Shown in pieces: positions 9,144 through 21,128 of a stretch of DNA of 64,000 bases (within the stretch, counting starts at the first letter, position 1; every line of letters begins with the position of its first letter). The position numbers and the translations under genes are program-made. The notes under the pieces are model-generated. The model had not been told where the DNA came from and made no database searches. It was given only the letters and a program-made list of their open reading frames with translations. The DNA is from Actinomyces israelii DSM 43320 (GTDB taxonomy: Bacteria; Actinomycetota; Actinomycetes; Actinomycetales; Actinomycetaceae): contig NZ_JONS01000016.1 in assembly GCF_000711965.1 (NCBI RefSeq), positions 1 through 64,000 on the forward strand, read 5' to 3'.

Positions 9144-9365
9144 ATGAAAGACAAGTTCCTGACCATTGCCGAGGTCGCCGAGAACCTGCAGCTGTCCGCC
9201 CAGGGCGTGCGCGCCCTCATCCAGTCCGGCGACCTGCCGGCCCTCCAGGTCGGCGCCCGCCGCCTGTGGCGGGTCCCGGAGAGCGCCTTCGACGCCTACA
9301 TCGAGCGCCAGCTGGAGGCCACACGCGAGATGGTCGCCGCGGGGCGCTCCCTCGACAAGGAGTGA
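9144..9365 (+). CDS. Small helix-turn-helix (excisionase/MerR-like HTH_17) protein
   Basis: 73 residues. The motif FLTIAEVAENLQLSAQGVRALI followed by GDLPALQVGARRLWRVP is the HTH_17 winged-helix signature shared by AlpA and excisionases. The C-terminal helix is charged. In actinobacteria such proteins are often chromosomal regulators, and no integrase or phage gene is nearby, so a housekeeping regulatory role is more likely than excision. It is divergent from the SAF-domain gene across about 90 bp, and convergent with the 9425-9976 gene through a tandem repeat and hairpin. Confidence 0.8.
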   Translation: MKDKFLTIAEVAENLQLSAQGVRALIQSGDLPALQVGARRLWRVPESAFDAYIERQLEATREMVAAGRSLDKE

Positions 9366-9368
9366 CCC

Positions 9369-9407
9369 GCCCGGTGAGCGCGCCCGGTGAGCGCGCCCGG
9401 TGAGCGC
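9369..9407 (+). repeat. Three tandem copies of a 13-bp unit
   Basis: GCCCGGTGAGCGC is present exactly three times, at 9369-9381, 9382-9394 and 9395-9407, directly after the HTH gene stop. The last copy supplies the left arm of the adjoining hairpin. Confidence 0.85.
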
Positions 9408-9429
9408 GCCCCGAACGGGTGCGCTCACC
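9399..9429. terminator. Hairpin between convergent genes
   Basis: GGTGAGCGC (9399-9407) pairs with GCGCTCACC (9421-9429), with further pairing of GCCC with GGGT around a short loop. No T-run follows on either side. It overlaps the last codons and stop of the minus-strand gene at 9425 and probably serves as a bidirectional terminator. Confidence 0.45.
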
Positions 9430-9976
9430 GGCTGCGCAGCACATCGAGGGCGCCCAGGGCCACGGTGACGACGCCTCTGCGCGGCGCCCCTGCCGCCCGG
9501 TGCCGCTCGTCGCTGCGCGGACCGTCCACGACGACGTCCAGGTAGTCGGCCCCCACCCGTGCGATCCGGCCGATGACGTCCCCGGCGGGGGTCATCGCCC
9601 GCACCCGCGCACCGCTACGGGCCAGCTCGCGCGCGGCGGCCCGAAGGGTCGGGCGCCGGCGCCCGTCCGGCTCGGGCGCGGGCCCGGGCAGCGGAGCGAG
9701 GAACGCGAGCGAGCCGGTGGGGACGAGAGCCTGCAGGCCGTCCCCCTCGTCGATGAGCACGAAGCCGTCCTCCGCCCGCACCAGCACGCCATCGACCGGC
9801 GTGCCGCCGCGCGTGCGCAGGCGGATCGCGCGCCCCACGGCCCCGCGCAGCCGATCGGCCATCCGCACGACGGCGATCTCGGCCTCCGCCAGGTCCGCCG
9901 CCTGGGCGGCGATGTCGGCGCGGCGCTCCGCCTCGAAGCGGCTCTCCAGGTCTGCCAGCAGCGCGTCCCAGTCCAT
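9425..9976 (-). CDS. Conserved actinobacterial hypothetical protein
   Basis: 183 residues from ATG at 9976 (MDWDALLADLESRFEAE). An amphipathic charged helix (about 1-50) is followed by two similar beta-rich segments: GTPVDGVLVRAEDGFVLIDE, and AGDVIGRIARVGADYLDVVVD about 80 residues later. Such G-x-hydrophobic-x-R-V-G-x-D patterns recall Sm-like or ribosome-maturation beta-barrels, but I cannot assign a family. The upstream extension to 10198 is low-quality Arg-rich sequence and was excluded. Confidence 0.65.
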   Translation of the reverse strand: MDWDALLADLESRFEAERRADIAAQAADLAEAEIAVVRMADRLRGAVGRAIRLRTRGGTPVDGVLVRAEDGFVLIDEGDGLQALVPTGSLAFLAPLPGPAPEPDGRRRPTLRAAARELARSGARVRAMTPAGDVIGRIARVGADYLDVVVDGPRSDERHRAAGAPRRGVVTVALGALDVLRSR

Positions 9977-10166
9977 GGAGGCAGCCCACCACGGCGACCG
10001 GCGGGGCGGCAAGAGCGCACTTCCACGCGTTGCGCGCCGCTGAGCGCACCCCTGCGCGTCTTCCAGCGCCCCTGACCGGCTGCCCCTGCGCGCCCTGCGC
10101 ACCTCCCCGCCCGGGCGCGCAGCGGCCGCGCCGGCCCGCTCGCGCCACGCCCCGCCGCAGAACAAC

Positions 10167-10195
10167 TTGACTTTTCTCACATGAACGTGCAATAT
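10167..10195 (+). promoter_or_regulatory. Candidate promoter for the LysM gene
   Basis: TTGACT (10167-10172) and CAATAT (10190-10195) are separated by 17 bp within a markedly AT-rich patch of an otherwise GC-rich 259-bp gap. The -35 is good and the -10 is weak. Confidence 0.4.
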
Positions 10196-10235
10196 CAAAT
10201 CACCTCAAACAGCATCTCCAATGGTGGAGGATCTT

Positions 10236-11027
10236 ATGCGCTCTCTCATGCATCTTGTTGCGGTGGCGCTGGCCGCGGCTGTCGGCACGGCGGTCCTGGC
10301 GGCGAACGCCTGGTCGGCGGCCGCCGGCCTCGCCTCGGTGCCGGTGGCGTGGTGGAGCACGGCCCAGATCGCCCAGAGCGCCATCGCGCTCGCGTGCGGG
10401 CTCGGGGCCGCGGGCTGCCTGTGGCACCTGGCGTCCGCGGGACTCGCCCTGACCGTCCTGCTCCAGGACGCCCTCGCCGCGGCGGGTGCGCCCAGTGCGC
10501 CGGTGGGCGCCGCAGCGGGCGGCCGCGCCAACACAGCACTCCAGCGGTGGGGCGCCCCGCTCGTGCGGCGGATCACCGCAGGCGCCGTGGTCGCGGGGCT
10601 CGCAGTCACCCCCGTGGCGGCGGCCGCCCCCTCCGTCCCCGACGACCTGGGGTGGCGGGCGGGCGCCGGCGGGCCCTCCGCCCCGCAGGCCGAGCCCGCC
10701 CAGCCCGCACCCGGCGTCGAGAACGGCGACCCCGGCGTCGAGCCTCCCGCTCCCGGCGAGGCCGCCGGCGACCGGGCCGGCGCCCCGTCCGGATCCTCGT
10801 CCGCGCACGTCGTCGGGCCCGGGGAGTCCCTGTGGTCGATCACCGCCGCCGCCCTGGGGCCCGGCGCCGCCGACGAGCAGATCGTGCGGGCCTGGCCCCT
10901 GATCTATGAGACGAACGCCGAGCGCATCGGCGCCGACCCCTCCCTCATCCACCCGGGCGACGCCCTGGACCTGCCCGACTCACTTACCCGCGCCCAGGGA
11001 CCCGCCGACGACGGGAGCCGGCCGTGA
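10236..11027 (+). CDS. LysM-domain membrane/secreted protein
   Basis: 263 residues. Two or three hydrophobic segments lie in the first 130 residues (near 5-25, 45-75 and 110-130). A Pro/Ala/Gly-rich linker follows, then a C-terminal LysM domain: VVGPGESLWSITAAALG ... IYETNAERIGADPSLIHPGDAL. LysM domains bind peptidoglycan, so the protein probably anchors or senses the wall. I chose ATG 10236 because GGTGGAGG ends five bases before it; an upstream ATG at 10221 sits within that SD. The stop overlaps the next gene's GTG by four bases. Confidence 0.8.
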   Translation: MRSLMHLVAVALAAAVGTAVLAANAWSAAAGLASVPVAWWSTAQIAQSAIALACGLGAAGCLWHLASAGLALTVLLQDALAAAGAPSAPVGAAAGGRANTALQRWGAPLVRRITAGAVVAGLAVTPVAAAAPSVPDDLGWRAGAGGPSAPQAEPAQPAPGVENGDPGVEPPAPGEAAGDRAGAPSGSSSAHVVGPGESLWSITAAALGPGAADEQIVRAWPLIYETNAERIGADPSLIHPGDALDLPDSLTRAQGPADDGSRP

Positions 11028-11686
11028 CAGCCGTGACAGCCGTGACAGCCGCCGCGCCGCCCGCCCCGGGGGTGACGCAGCCGCTCCCCGCCGGGAAGAG
11101 CTCCGCCCCCACGCGCCCCGCGCCGGGCCGCCCGGAGCCGACCGGGCCGCAGCCGCGCGTCCCCAGGACCGCTGTCGGCGTGCCGGCGGGCGAGGTCGTC
11201 CCCCGCACGCCCATGGCGGGCGCCGAGCGCCGGCAGTGGGACCGCCTGCGCTTCCAGACCGAGCTCAGCCTCCGGCAGCAGCGCAAGCGGCGGCGCAAGA
11301 AGACCCTGTCCAGGTCCGAACCCGCGACCGCCGAGGCCCTGCCGGACTCGCGGGACCTGCCCGACCCGCGGCGCCATGCCGCCGGCATCGTCACGGCGGC
11401 CGCGGAGGCCCTCAGCGGGCACAGGCCCGTGGACCACCTGGCGCGATGGACCACCCCCGAGATGTTCCAGGCGCTGGCCCGCCGCGCGGGCCTGGCACTG
11501 CGGCTGCTGGGGACCGAGCCCGGTCGCCCCAGGCCCAGGGTGTGCTCCATCCACACCCAGATCACCCTGTCGGGCAACTGCGAGGCCGCCATCCTGCTCG
11601 ACGACGGCTCGCAGGTCCGCGCCGCAGCGGCTCTCCTGGTCCCTCATCGCGGCCGGTGGGTCATGTCAACGCTCGAGATCGGCTGA
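11024..11686 (+). CDS. Rv3235-family protein
   Basis: 220 residues from GTG at 11024, overlapping the LysM gene stop as GTGA. The N-terminal 110 residues are Pro/Ala/Arg-rich and disordered, and begin with three copies of GCCGTGACA (protein repeat TAV). The C-terminal part (RHAAGIVTAAAEALSGHRPVDHLARWTTPEMFQAL ... AAALLVPHRGRWVMSTLEIG) matches the Rv3235 family, which commonly sits next to secA in actinobacteria. The fold suggests a small SecA- or wall-related accessory, but function is unknown. Confidence 0.75.
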   Translation: MTAVTAVTAAAPPAPGVTQPLPAGKSSAPTRPAPGRPEPTGPQPRVPRTAVGVPAGEVVPRTPMAGAERRQWDRLRFQTELSLRQQRKRRRKKTLSRSEPATAEALPDSRDLPDPRRHAAGIVTAAAEALSGHRPVDHLARWTTPEMFQALARRAGLALRLLGTEPGRPRPRVCSIHTQITLSGNCEAAILLDDGSQVRAAAALLVPHRGRWVMSTLEIG

Positions 11687-11739
11687 GTCCGCCGTCGCGC
11701 CCGACCGGCCCCGCGTCCGAGCCGTCGTCGCGCCCGGCC

Positions 11740-14637
<2,898 letters not shown>

Positions 14638-14821
14638 GCTGGCTTCTCCCTTGTTGGTGGTGGGGTGCGCGCTGCGCACGGCTGAGTCCCCGGGCACGGG
14701 CGCCCTCAACGCCCGGTCACCGGGCACAGACGCCCCCCATCGTAGTGGACGCCCCGTGGGCGGCCATCACGCTGCCGCATGATCTGCCTCATTGCGCCGC
14801 ACGGTCGTGAGACCGTGGGGC

Positions 14822-15685
14822 ATGGCCCCGTCCCCGCCCGGCGGCGCGCCCCGCGCGGCCCCGACGCCGGCCGCCTCCCGCCGCCTGGAGCGCCTGCGCG
14901 AGGCGGCTCGCCTCGTGCTGCCGGTCTCCTGCGCCGGCTGCGGGCGCTGGGACACCGCGCTGTGCCCGGACTGCCGGGACCTGCTGGCCGGGGAGCCCGC
15001 CGCCGTCGAGCACGCCGACGCCGCCGGCGCGCTGGACGTGCGGGCCGTGGCCGTCTATGCCGGACCGGTGCGCCACATGGTGCTGGGCTGGAAGAACGGC
15101 GCCCGCGAGGACCTGGCGTCCTTCATGGCCGAGACGGGCAGGCGCGCCGGCCGGCTGTGGGCGCGCTCCCTGGACGACGAGGCGCGCGCCGTCGTCGGCG
15201 CCGGCCCGCTGCTCGTCGTCCCGGCCCCCTCCGGCTGGGTCCGCCGCGCCCGGGGCCGCCTGGTGGCCGCCGCGCTCGCCGACGCCGTCGCCCAGGGCGT
15301 GGCCGCCGGGTGGCCGCAGGCCGACCCGACGCGAAGAGGCCGCCGGGCCCTGAGCGTCCTCAGCACGGACCTGCTGCGCCGCCGGCTCACCGGCGGCGCG
15401 CGCCAGGCCGGCCGCTCGGCGCGGCAGCGGCGGGCCAACCGCGCGAGCCCGCCGCGGGTCCTGGTGCCGGTGGCGGGGCTGGCGGTCCTGCTGGTCGACG
15501 ACGTCGTCACCACCGGCGCGACCCTGGGGGCGTGCACCCGCGCGCTGCACGCGGAGGGGGCCCGCGTCGTCGGCGCGCTCGCCGTGGCGGCCGCCCCGCC
15601 GCCATCGCGCAGGGCGAACCCGGTCGTGCCGGGCGGACCGGTACCGGCGCCGGACGATCGGCCCGGGATCGCTCCCTGTCGGTGA
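14822..15685 (+). CDS. ComF-family amidophosphoribosyltransferase-like protein
   Basis: 287 residues. A zinc-finger-like N-terminus (CAGCGRW ... CPDC, two CxxC pairs) precedes a type I phosphoribosyltransferase domain with the PRPP loop VLLVDDVVTTGAT near residue 230. ComF proteins assist DNA uptake in competent bacteria; in others the role is unclear. I placed the start at ATG 14822; a TTG at 14792 in frame is possible. It is divergent from secA. The insert GGARQAGRSARQRRANR is the usual linker before the PRPP loop. Confidence 0.85.
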   Translation: MAPSPPGGAPRAAPTPAASRRLERLREAARLVLPVSCAGCGRWDTALCPDCRDLLAGEPAAVEHADAAGALDVRAVAVYAGPVRHMVLGWKNGAREDLASFMAETGRRAGRLWARSLDDEARAVVGAGPLLVVPAPSGWVRRARGRLVAAALADAVAQGVAAGWPQADPTRRGRRALSVLSTDLLRRRLTGGARQAGRSARQRRANRASPPRVLVPVAGLAVLLVDDVVTTGATLGACTRALHAEGARVVGALAVAAAPPPSRRANPVVPGGPVPAPDDRPGIAPCR

Positions 15686-15904
15686 CATCAAAGCCCCACT
15701 GAGAGGCGCCATTATGGTGTAGTTTATGTATCACAGCGCACGGACGCGCGAGCCGCACGCAGGTGGCTGCACGGCACTCCGCCCGGACGGCGGACAGGCA
15801 CTCGGGGAGGTGGTGAGCGACCATCCAGAACCCGCCGCACGGTGCGACGGGTGCTCCCCCAGCCCGATCCCCCGCAGGATCACCAGGACCCAGAAAGGTT
15901 CACC

Positions 15905-16552
15905 ATGGACATCACCGTCGTCGGCCGCAACGCTGAGATCAGCTCTCGCCTGCGGGACTACGTCGAGGAGAAGGCCGCCAAGGTCGAGCAGCTCGACCCG
16001 CGCGTCCAGCGTGTCGAGGTCGAGGTCACCCACGAGCGCAATCCGCGCCAGGCCGACACCGCCGAGCGCGCCGAGATCACCGTGATCTCGAAGGGCCCGA
16101 TCATCCGGGCCGAGGCCAGCTCCTCCGACCGCTTCGCCGCCTTCGACATCGCCATGGGCAAGCTGACCGAGCGTCTGCGCCGCGCGCGCGACCGCAAGAA
16201 GAACCACCGCCGCTACGTGGTCGAGGCCGCCAAGGACCAGGAGGCCCCCGCCGCCGCGGAGGAGGCCGTCGTCGTCCCCGACACCGGGGACGCGCCGATC
16301 GAGGACTCGCCCCAGGCCCCGACCGAGCCGGGGGTCGCCGTCGAGTCGCAGCTGGGGGACTCCCCCATCATCGTCCGTCAGAAGCTGCACCAGGCCGTGC
16401 CGATGACGGTCGACGAGGCGCTCTACCAGATGGAGCTCGTCGGGCACCCCTTCTACCTCTTCATCGAGAAGTCGTCCAAGCAGCCGTGCGCGGTCTACCA
16501 CCGCCACGGGTGGACCTACGGGGTTATCCGCCTGGACGCCCAGGTCCTGTAG
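15905..16552 (+). CDS. hpf: Ribosome hibernation promoting factor, long form
   Basis: 215 residues. The N-terminal HPF/YfiA domain (MDITVVGRNAEISSRLRDYVEEKAAKVEQL) is followed by an acidic linker (about 110-150) and a C-terminal dimerisation domain (KLHQAVPMTVDEALYQMELVGHPFYLFIE). Long HPF dimerises 70S ribosomes into inactive 100S particles in stationary phase. ATG 15905 follows AGAAAGG. The 219-bp upstream gap has an AT-rich patch (15708-15735) likely to hold the promoter, but no convincing hexamer pair. Confidence 0.93.
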   Translation: MDITVVGRNAEISSRLRDYVEEKAAKVEQLDPRVQRVEVEVTHERNPRQADTAERAEITVISKGPIIRAEASSSDRFAAFDIAMGKLTERLRRARDRKKNHRRYVVEAAKDQEAPAAAEEAVVVPDTGDAPIEDSPQAPTEPGVAVESQLGDSPIIVRQKLHQAVPMTVDEALYQMELVGHPFYLFIEKSSKQPCAVYHRHGWTYGVIRLDAQVL

Positions 16553-16675
16553 CCGGGGGCCCTGTCGTCCCCGCCCGCCAGTCATGACGCGACCGGGACC
16601 GGCTCACGGGCCGGCCCCGTCTTCCGCTCCCCCACCGCGCCGACTGGTCTGAAGCCGCACTCGACCGGGCGCGGC

Positions 16676-18409
16676 TCAGGGCAGCGGGTAGGACAGGTCC
16701 GCGACCTCCGTGGTCAGCACCCGCCAGGTGGCGCCCTTGCGCTGCCAGACCTGGCCGCGCTCATCCGTCAGCAGCGCCGCGCCGGTAACGCGGTCGGCGA
16801 CGAGCGCCTTGGCGCCCTGGGTGCCGGCCACGCTCGTCTTCATCCCCCCGACCTGCACGTAGCGGATGTCGAGAGTCCCCTGACCGGCCTCACCGGGCGC
16901 CAGCACCGCCACATTGACCGGATCGCACCACGCCAGCCCGGTGACGCCCGAGCCCGCGGCCAGCGGCAGCGGCAGCGGCTCGCCGAGCCCGGTGGGCGCC
17001 CCGTCGTCCGCGCGCACGACAACCGCCACGCTCACGCGCTCGTCGCCCCCGTCGCCCCTGCTGCGGTGGCGCAGCACGAGTCTGGCGGACTCGGCCGACA
17101 GGTCCATCGCTGTCACCTCGCGCCCCTCGAGCCAGTGCGCGCCCAGCTGGGCGCGCTGCCCCAGGCTCCCCACCGAGGTCAGCGCGCCGTCGGCGGCCGT
17201 CCACACCCAGCCGTAGCGGTCCGCCACCGGAGGCAGCAGGCCGCCCGCACCCGCATCGGCTTCCCCCACCGAGGCGATGACGCTGGCGGCGCTCTCTCCC
17301 GGCCGCAGCCGCAGCAGGCTCGAGGCGCTGAGGGCGTAGACCGTCCCGTCCGGGCCGAGGGCCGGGTAGCGGGCCTGGGCGGTGCCCAGGGCCTGGACGG
17401 TGGCGAGGGTCTTGCGGGTCGAGCTGGTGCCCTGGACGACGGCGCCGGCACTCAGGCCGACGACCGCGCCGCCGTCGGCATCCGGCTCCTGAATCGAGGC
17501 CGGCTCGCCCATCGGCTCGTCCCCGGCCATGACGACGACCGACGAGACGCCTTCGATGCGGCTCAGCGTCGCACTCAGCTGCGCCACCGCCAGGGAGCGG
17601 TCCTGCTCCCCCAGGCCGGCTGTGGCCGCATCGAGAGTCACGGTCACGGTCTCGTCCTCGAGCACGACGCCGCCGTCCGCCGGCATCATGCCGTCGGACA
17701 GCGCCGAGAACGTCCCCGTGGCGAGCCAGTCCCCAGGTCCGTCCAGCAGCGCCTCGACGGCGGCGGCGGCCAGGTCCCGCCGCGGCAGCCACCGCAGCTC
17801 GGGGACGAAGCGCTTCCGGTCGGGGGCCAGGAAGTACAGGCTCGTGGCGACGAAGTTGGTTGACAGGCTCCCCGCCGGGAGCAGCACACCGGAGGGCAGA
17901 TCGACGATCCGCCACTGGCCCAGCCCGTCGGTGGCCAGCGAGTAGGAGGCCGTGTAGCCGCTCGTGCCCCCGGCCGACGGGCCGGCGGCCAGGACCCCGT
18001 CCGTGTCGATCGAGCCGACGAGCTCGACCGCGACCCTCACGGCCCCCGACTCATCGCGCCCCACCACAGGCGCCGTGGTTCCGGTGTAGGCGCGGACGAT
18101 GGCCGAGGGGTCCCAGGCCTCGGAGGCGACCCGGTGCAGGAAGATGCGGGCGGTGGCGAAGTCGTCGGAGAACCCGGCGATGCAGGCCCGCAGGAACCCG
18201 GAGACGACCTCCTCCGGCCCGGCGCCGTCCCGCGGCCGGGCGGCCGTCTGCACGAGCTGCCCGCTGCGGGCCGAGACCGCGTCGGAGGAGGTGACCTGGC
18301 CCGAGGTGGGCAGGTCGGCGCAGGCGGCCAGCGCGGCCAGGCCGCCCCCCGACGTCAGTGCCGCGAGCACGGCGCGCCGCGACGCGCGCGCTCTCTGTCC
18401 CCGTCCCAT
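16676..18409 (-). CDS. lpqB: Lipoprotein LpqB, MtrAB-associated
   Basis: 577 residues. A signal peptide with RRAVLAAL and lipobox LAAC (LAALAACADLP) anchors it to the membrane. A GerMN domain lies in the first half, and the second half is a beta-propeller-like LpqB domain. LpqB binds the sensor region of MtrB and modulates MtrA phosphorylation and division in mycobacteria. ATG at 18409 shares one base with the mtrB stop, so the three genes mtrA-mtrB-lpqB form one operon. Confidence 0.93.
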   Translation of the reverse strand: MGRGQRARASRRAVLAALTSGGGLAALAACADLPTSGQVTSSDAVSARSGQLVQTAARPRDGAGPEEVVSGFLRACIAGFSDDFATARIFLHRVASEAWDPSAIVRAYTGTTAPVVGRDESGAVRVAVELVGSIDTDGVLAAGPSAGGTSGYTASYSLATDGLGQWRIVDLPSGVLLPAGSLSTNFVATSLYFLAPDRKRFVPELRWLPRRDLAAAAVEALLDGPGDWLATGTFSALSDGMMPADGGVVLEDETVTVTLDAATAGLGEQDRSLAVAQLSATLSRIEGVSSVVVMAGDEPMGEPASIQEPDADGGAVVGLSAGAVVQGTSSTRKTLATVQALGTAQARYPALGPDGTVYALSASSLLRLRPGESAASVIASVGEADAGAGGLLPPVADRYGWVWTAADGALTSVGSLGQRAQLGAHWLEGREVTAMDLSAESARLVLRHRSRGDGGDERVSVAVVVRADDGAPTGLGEPLPLPLAAGSGVTGLAWCDPVNVAVLAPGEAGQGTLDIRYVQVGGMKTSVAGTQGAKALVADRVTGAALLTDERGQVWQRKGATWRVLTTEVADLSYPLP

Positions 18410-20334
18410 CACGGCCCGCCCGGATCCGTCCGCCTGCCGGCGACATCCTCCGGCGTGCGCGCCCCGGGCTCGACGTCGGCGTCTGCGGCGAGCGGCGGCA
18501 CCACCTGCGTCTCGACCACGACCGGCGGGCCGCCCTCCTGGGCCCGGTCGGCGGCGCGACGGGAGGCGGGGGCGGGCACGACCACGGGCGCCGGGGCCGT
18601 CGCGGCCTTGGGCTCCGGCTCGTAGCGCGGGGCCACGCGGGCGACGGCGGGGGCGTCGTCGGGGACGACGTCGAGGGGCCCGGGCGGGGTGAAGGTGCCG
18701 GGCCCGGCGTCCGGCCCCAGGTGGCGCGGCAGGGTCAGCAGGAAGGACGCGCCCTCCTGGGGCCACCCCCAGGCGACGATCGTGCCGCCGTGCAGGGCGG
18801 CGTCCTCCAGGGCGATCGACAGGCCCAGCCCTGTCCCGCCCAGGGTCCGCGTGCGGGAGGGGTCAGCCCGGTAGAACCGGTCGAAGACCTGCCTGACGAC
18901 GTCGGGGCTCATGCCGATGCCGTGGTCGCGCACGCGCACGGCCACCGCGTCGTGCGACCCGGCGATGGTGATGTCGATGCGGGAGCCGTCCGCGTGCTCG
19001 ATGGCGTTGACAATGAGGTTGCGCAGGATGCGCTCCACGCGGGTGGAGTCGACCTCGGCGACCACCGGCGTCGACGGGGCGTCGAGCTCGACCTGGGAGC
19101 CCTTGGCCTCGACGTGCACGGACACCAGGTCCAGCACGCCCAGGGTCAGGGCGACCATGTCGGCGTCCTCGGCGCGCAGCTGCACGCGCCCGGAGTCGAT
19201 GCGCGAGATCTCCAGCAGGTCGGTGAGCATGGACTCGAAGCGGTCGATCTCGCGCATGAGGATCTCCAGGCTGCGCGCCGCGAAGGGATCCTCGATCTCG
19301 TCGCGGGCCTCCCAGATCTGCTCACTGGCCAGGCGGATCGAGGCCAGGGGGGTGCGCAGCTCGTGCGAGACGTCGGAGACGAACAGCCTCTCGATCTTGG
19401 ACAGCTTCTCCCAGGCCTCGATCTGCGCCTCCAGGGAGGCCGCCATCTCGTTGAAGGACCGCGACAGCGTGGCGATCTCGTCCTCTCCGTGGACGGGCAG
19501 GCGCTCGCTCAGGCGGCCGCCGGCCAGGCGCTGGGAGGCCAGGGACGTGCGCCGGATGGGGATCAGGACGCGCCAGGTCAGACCCCAGACCCCCAGGATG
19601 AGCATGAGGAGGAAGCCCGAGCCGGCGATGACCACGGCCCGGGAGGCCAGGTCGATGACGTTCTGCTCCGGAGCCAGGGTGTAGACCAGGAAGAGGTCGT
19701 AGTCGCCGGCCAGCGGCAGGGAGACCCGCTGCCCGACGATGAGGCCCGGACTGGAGCCGCTGCCGGAGTCCACGCTGATCGACTTCCAGTACTGCCGGTG
19801 CTCGCCGGTGCTCTCGGCGATGGCGGTGGTCAGGTCCTCGGAGACCAGCGGCATGAGCTTGACGTCGGTGGTCAGGTCGTTGATGACGTTGGCCGTGGTC
19901 TCGGTGCCGCTCCGCTTCAGGACGACGCCGACGCCGCCGGCCCCGGCGAAGGACTGGCCGACGGAGGAGATCTGCGTCTGGGCGACGGCTGCCACCTGGT
20001 CCGCCGTCGTCGCGCCGGAGGTGTCGAAGGCCGCCTGGACGGTGGCGACCCGCAGGCGGGCGTCGGTGAGGATGACGTCGCGCCGGTCGGCGAAGATGTC
20101 GTCGCGGATCCGGGCCGTGACGACCACCAGGAGGATGACGATCAGGACGATGCCGCCGACCATGGCGAACATCGCCATCCGGGTGGCCAGGCTGCGCCGG
20201 ATGGCCGACAGCGACGGCATGAAGCCGTCGCGTCGGCGCAGGCCGGGGCTGCTCACCGGCGTCGGCGCGCCCCCGGGCGCCCTGCGGGGCGCCTCGGAAG
20301 AGCTCGCACGAGCGGGCCGGTGGGCGAAGGTCAC
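18409..20334 (-). CDS. mtrB: Sensor histidine kinase MtrB
   Basis: 641 residues. A membrane helix (MAMFAMVGGIVLIVILLVVVT) and an extracytoplasmic sensor domain are followed by a second helix, HAMP, HisKA (FVSDVSHELRTPLASI) and HATPase (N-box NLIVNAIEHADGS, G-box GTGLGLSIA) domains. A C-terminal Pro/Ala/Val-rich tail of about 90 residues is longer than usual. It phosphorylates MtrA to control cell-wall and division genes. The start could be a little downstream at MPSLSAIRR. Confidence 0.93.
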   Translation of the reverse strand: MTFAHRPARASSSEAPRRAPGGAPTPVSSPGLRRRDGFMPSLSAIRRSLATRMAMFAMVGGIVLIVILLVVVTARIRDDIFADRRDVILTDARLRVATVQAAFDTSGATTADQVAAVAQTQISSVGQSFAGAGGVGVVLKRSGTETTANVINDLTTDVKLMPLVSEDLTTAIAESTGEHRQYWKSISVDSGSGSSPGLIVGQRVSLPLAGDYDLFLVYTLAPEQNVIDLASRAVVIAGSGFLLMLILGVWGLTWRVLIPIRRTSLASQRLAGGRLSERLPVHGEDEIATLSRSFNEMAASLEAQIEAWEKLSKIERLFVSDVSHELRTPLASIRLASEQIWEARDEIEDPFAARSLEILMREIDRFESMLTDLLEISRIDSGRVQLRAEDADMVALTLGVLDLVSVHVEAKGSQVELDAPSTPVVAEVDSTRVERILRNLIVNAIEHADGSRIDITIAGSHDAVAVRVRDHGIGMSPDVVRQVFDRFYRADPSRTRTLGGTGLGLSIALEDAALHGGTIVAWGWPQEGASFLLTLPRHLGPDAGPGTFTPPGPLDVVPDDAPAVARVAPRYEPEPKAATAPAPVVVPAPASRRAADRAQEGGPPVVVETQVVPPLAADADVEPGARTPEDVAGRRTDPGGP

Positions 20335-20356
20335 GATCCGGGTGCCGGCGACCGGG

Positions 20357-21040
20357 TCAGGCGCTGTCGCCGGCGCGGTAGCCCACGCCGCGGACGGTCA
20401 CCACGATCGCCGGGTGCTCGGGATCGTGCTCGATCTTGGCGCGCAGCCGCTGGACGTGCACGTTGACGAGCCGGGTGTCGGCCGCGTGCTGGTAGCCCCA
20501 CACCTGCTCGAGGAGCTCCTCGCGGGTGAAGACCTTCCAGGGGGCGCGGGCCAGCGTGACCAGCAGGTCGAACTCGAGGGGAGTCAGGCCGATCTCGATC
20601 TCGCCGCGGCGGACCTGGTGCCCGGCGACGTCGATGTCGAGGTCGCCGGCGCGCACGTGCTCGGCGTTGACATTGTCGGAGGTGCGGCGCAGCCGGGTGC
20701 GCACGCGGGCCAGAAGCTCCTTGGACTTGAACGGCTTGGTGACGTAGTCGTCGGCCCCGGCCTCCAGCCCCGCGACGACGTCCTGGGTGTCGGTGCGCGC
20801 GGTGAGCATGATGACGGGGACATCCGACTCCTCGCGGATGTGTCGGCAGATCTCCACGCCGTCGAGGCCGGGAAGCATGAGGTCGAGGAGGACAAGGTCG
20901 GGATCGGATTTGTGGAAAACGTCGATAGTGGCGGCCCCGTCTGCGCAGTACGAAGGCTCATAGCCTTCGGCTGTGAGCATGATGCCGATCATCTCTGACA
21001 GGGCCGTGTCGTCATCGACGACCAGGATGCGGGTGCTCAT
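20357..21040 (-). CDS. mtrA: Response regulator MtrA
   Basis: 227-residue OmpR-family regulator. The receiver domain has D9-D10, phospho-acceptor D53 (LLDLMLPG) and the YVTKPF lysine. A winged-helix DNA-binding domain follows (EIGLTPLEFDLLVTLARAPWKVFTREELLEQVWGY). ATG at 21040 fits family length. The gene is preceded by an 11-bp direct-repeat array (21129-21194) that could be an autoregulatory operator. Confidence 0.95.
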   Translation of the reverse strand: MSTRILVVDDDTALSEMIGIMLTAEGYEPSYCADGAATIDVFHKSDPDLVLLDLMLPGLDGVEICRHIREESDVPVIMLTARTDTQDVVAGLEAGADDYVTKPFKSKELLARVRTRLRRTSDNVNAEHVRAGDLDIDVAGHQVRRGEIEIGLTPLEFDLLVTLARAPWKVFTREELLEQVWGYQHAADTRLVNVHVQRLRAKIEHDPEHPAIVVTVRGVGYRAGDSA

Positions 21041-21128
21041 AGGACGTATCTTGACATGAGGAAGCGCCGGACGAGGCATTGTTGGCGCGCCGCTCGGCAC
21101 GTGTCGTCCGTGTACTGGCCCATGCACC

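Noticed and set aside
9144-9365. Excisionase of a mobile element
   Set aside because: The HTH family includes excisionases, but no integrase, att repeat or phage gene is nearby, and both neighbours are conserved chromosomal types.
9369-9407. Possible CRISPR array
   Set aside because: Units are 13 bp with no spacers. The 11-bp array at 21129-21194 was rejected as CRISPR for the same reason.
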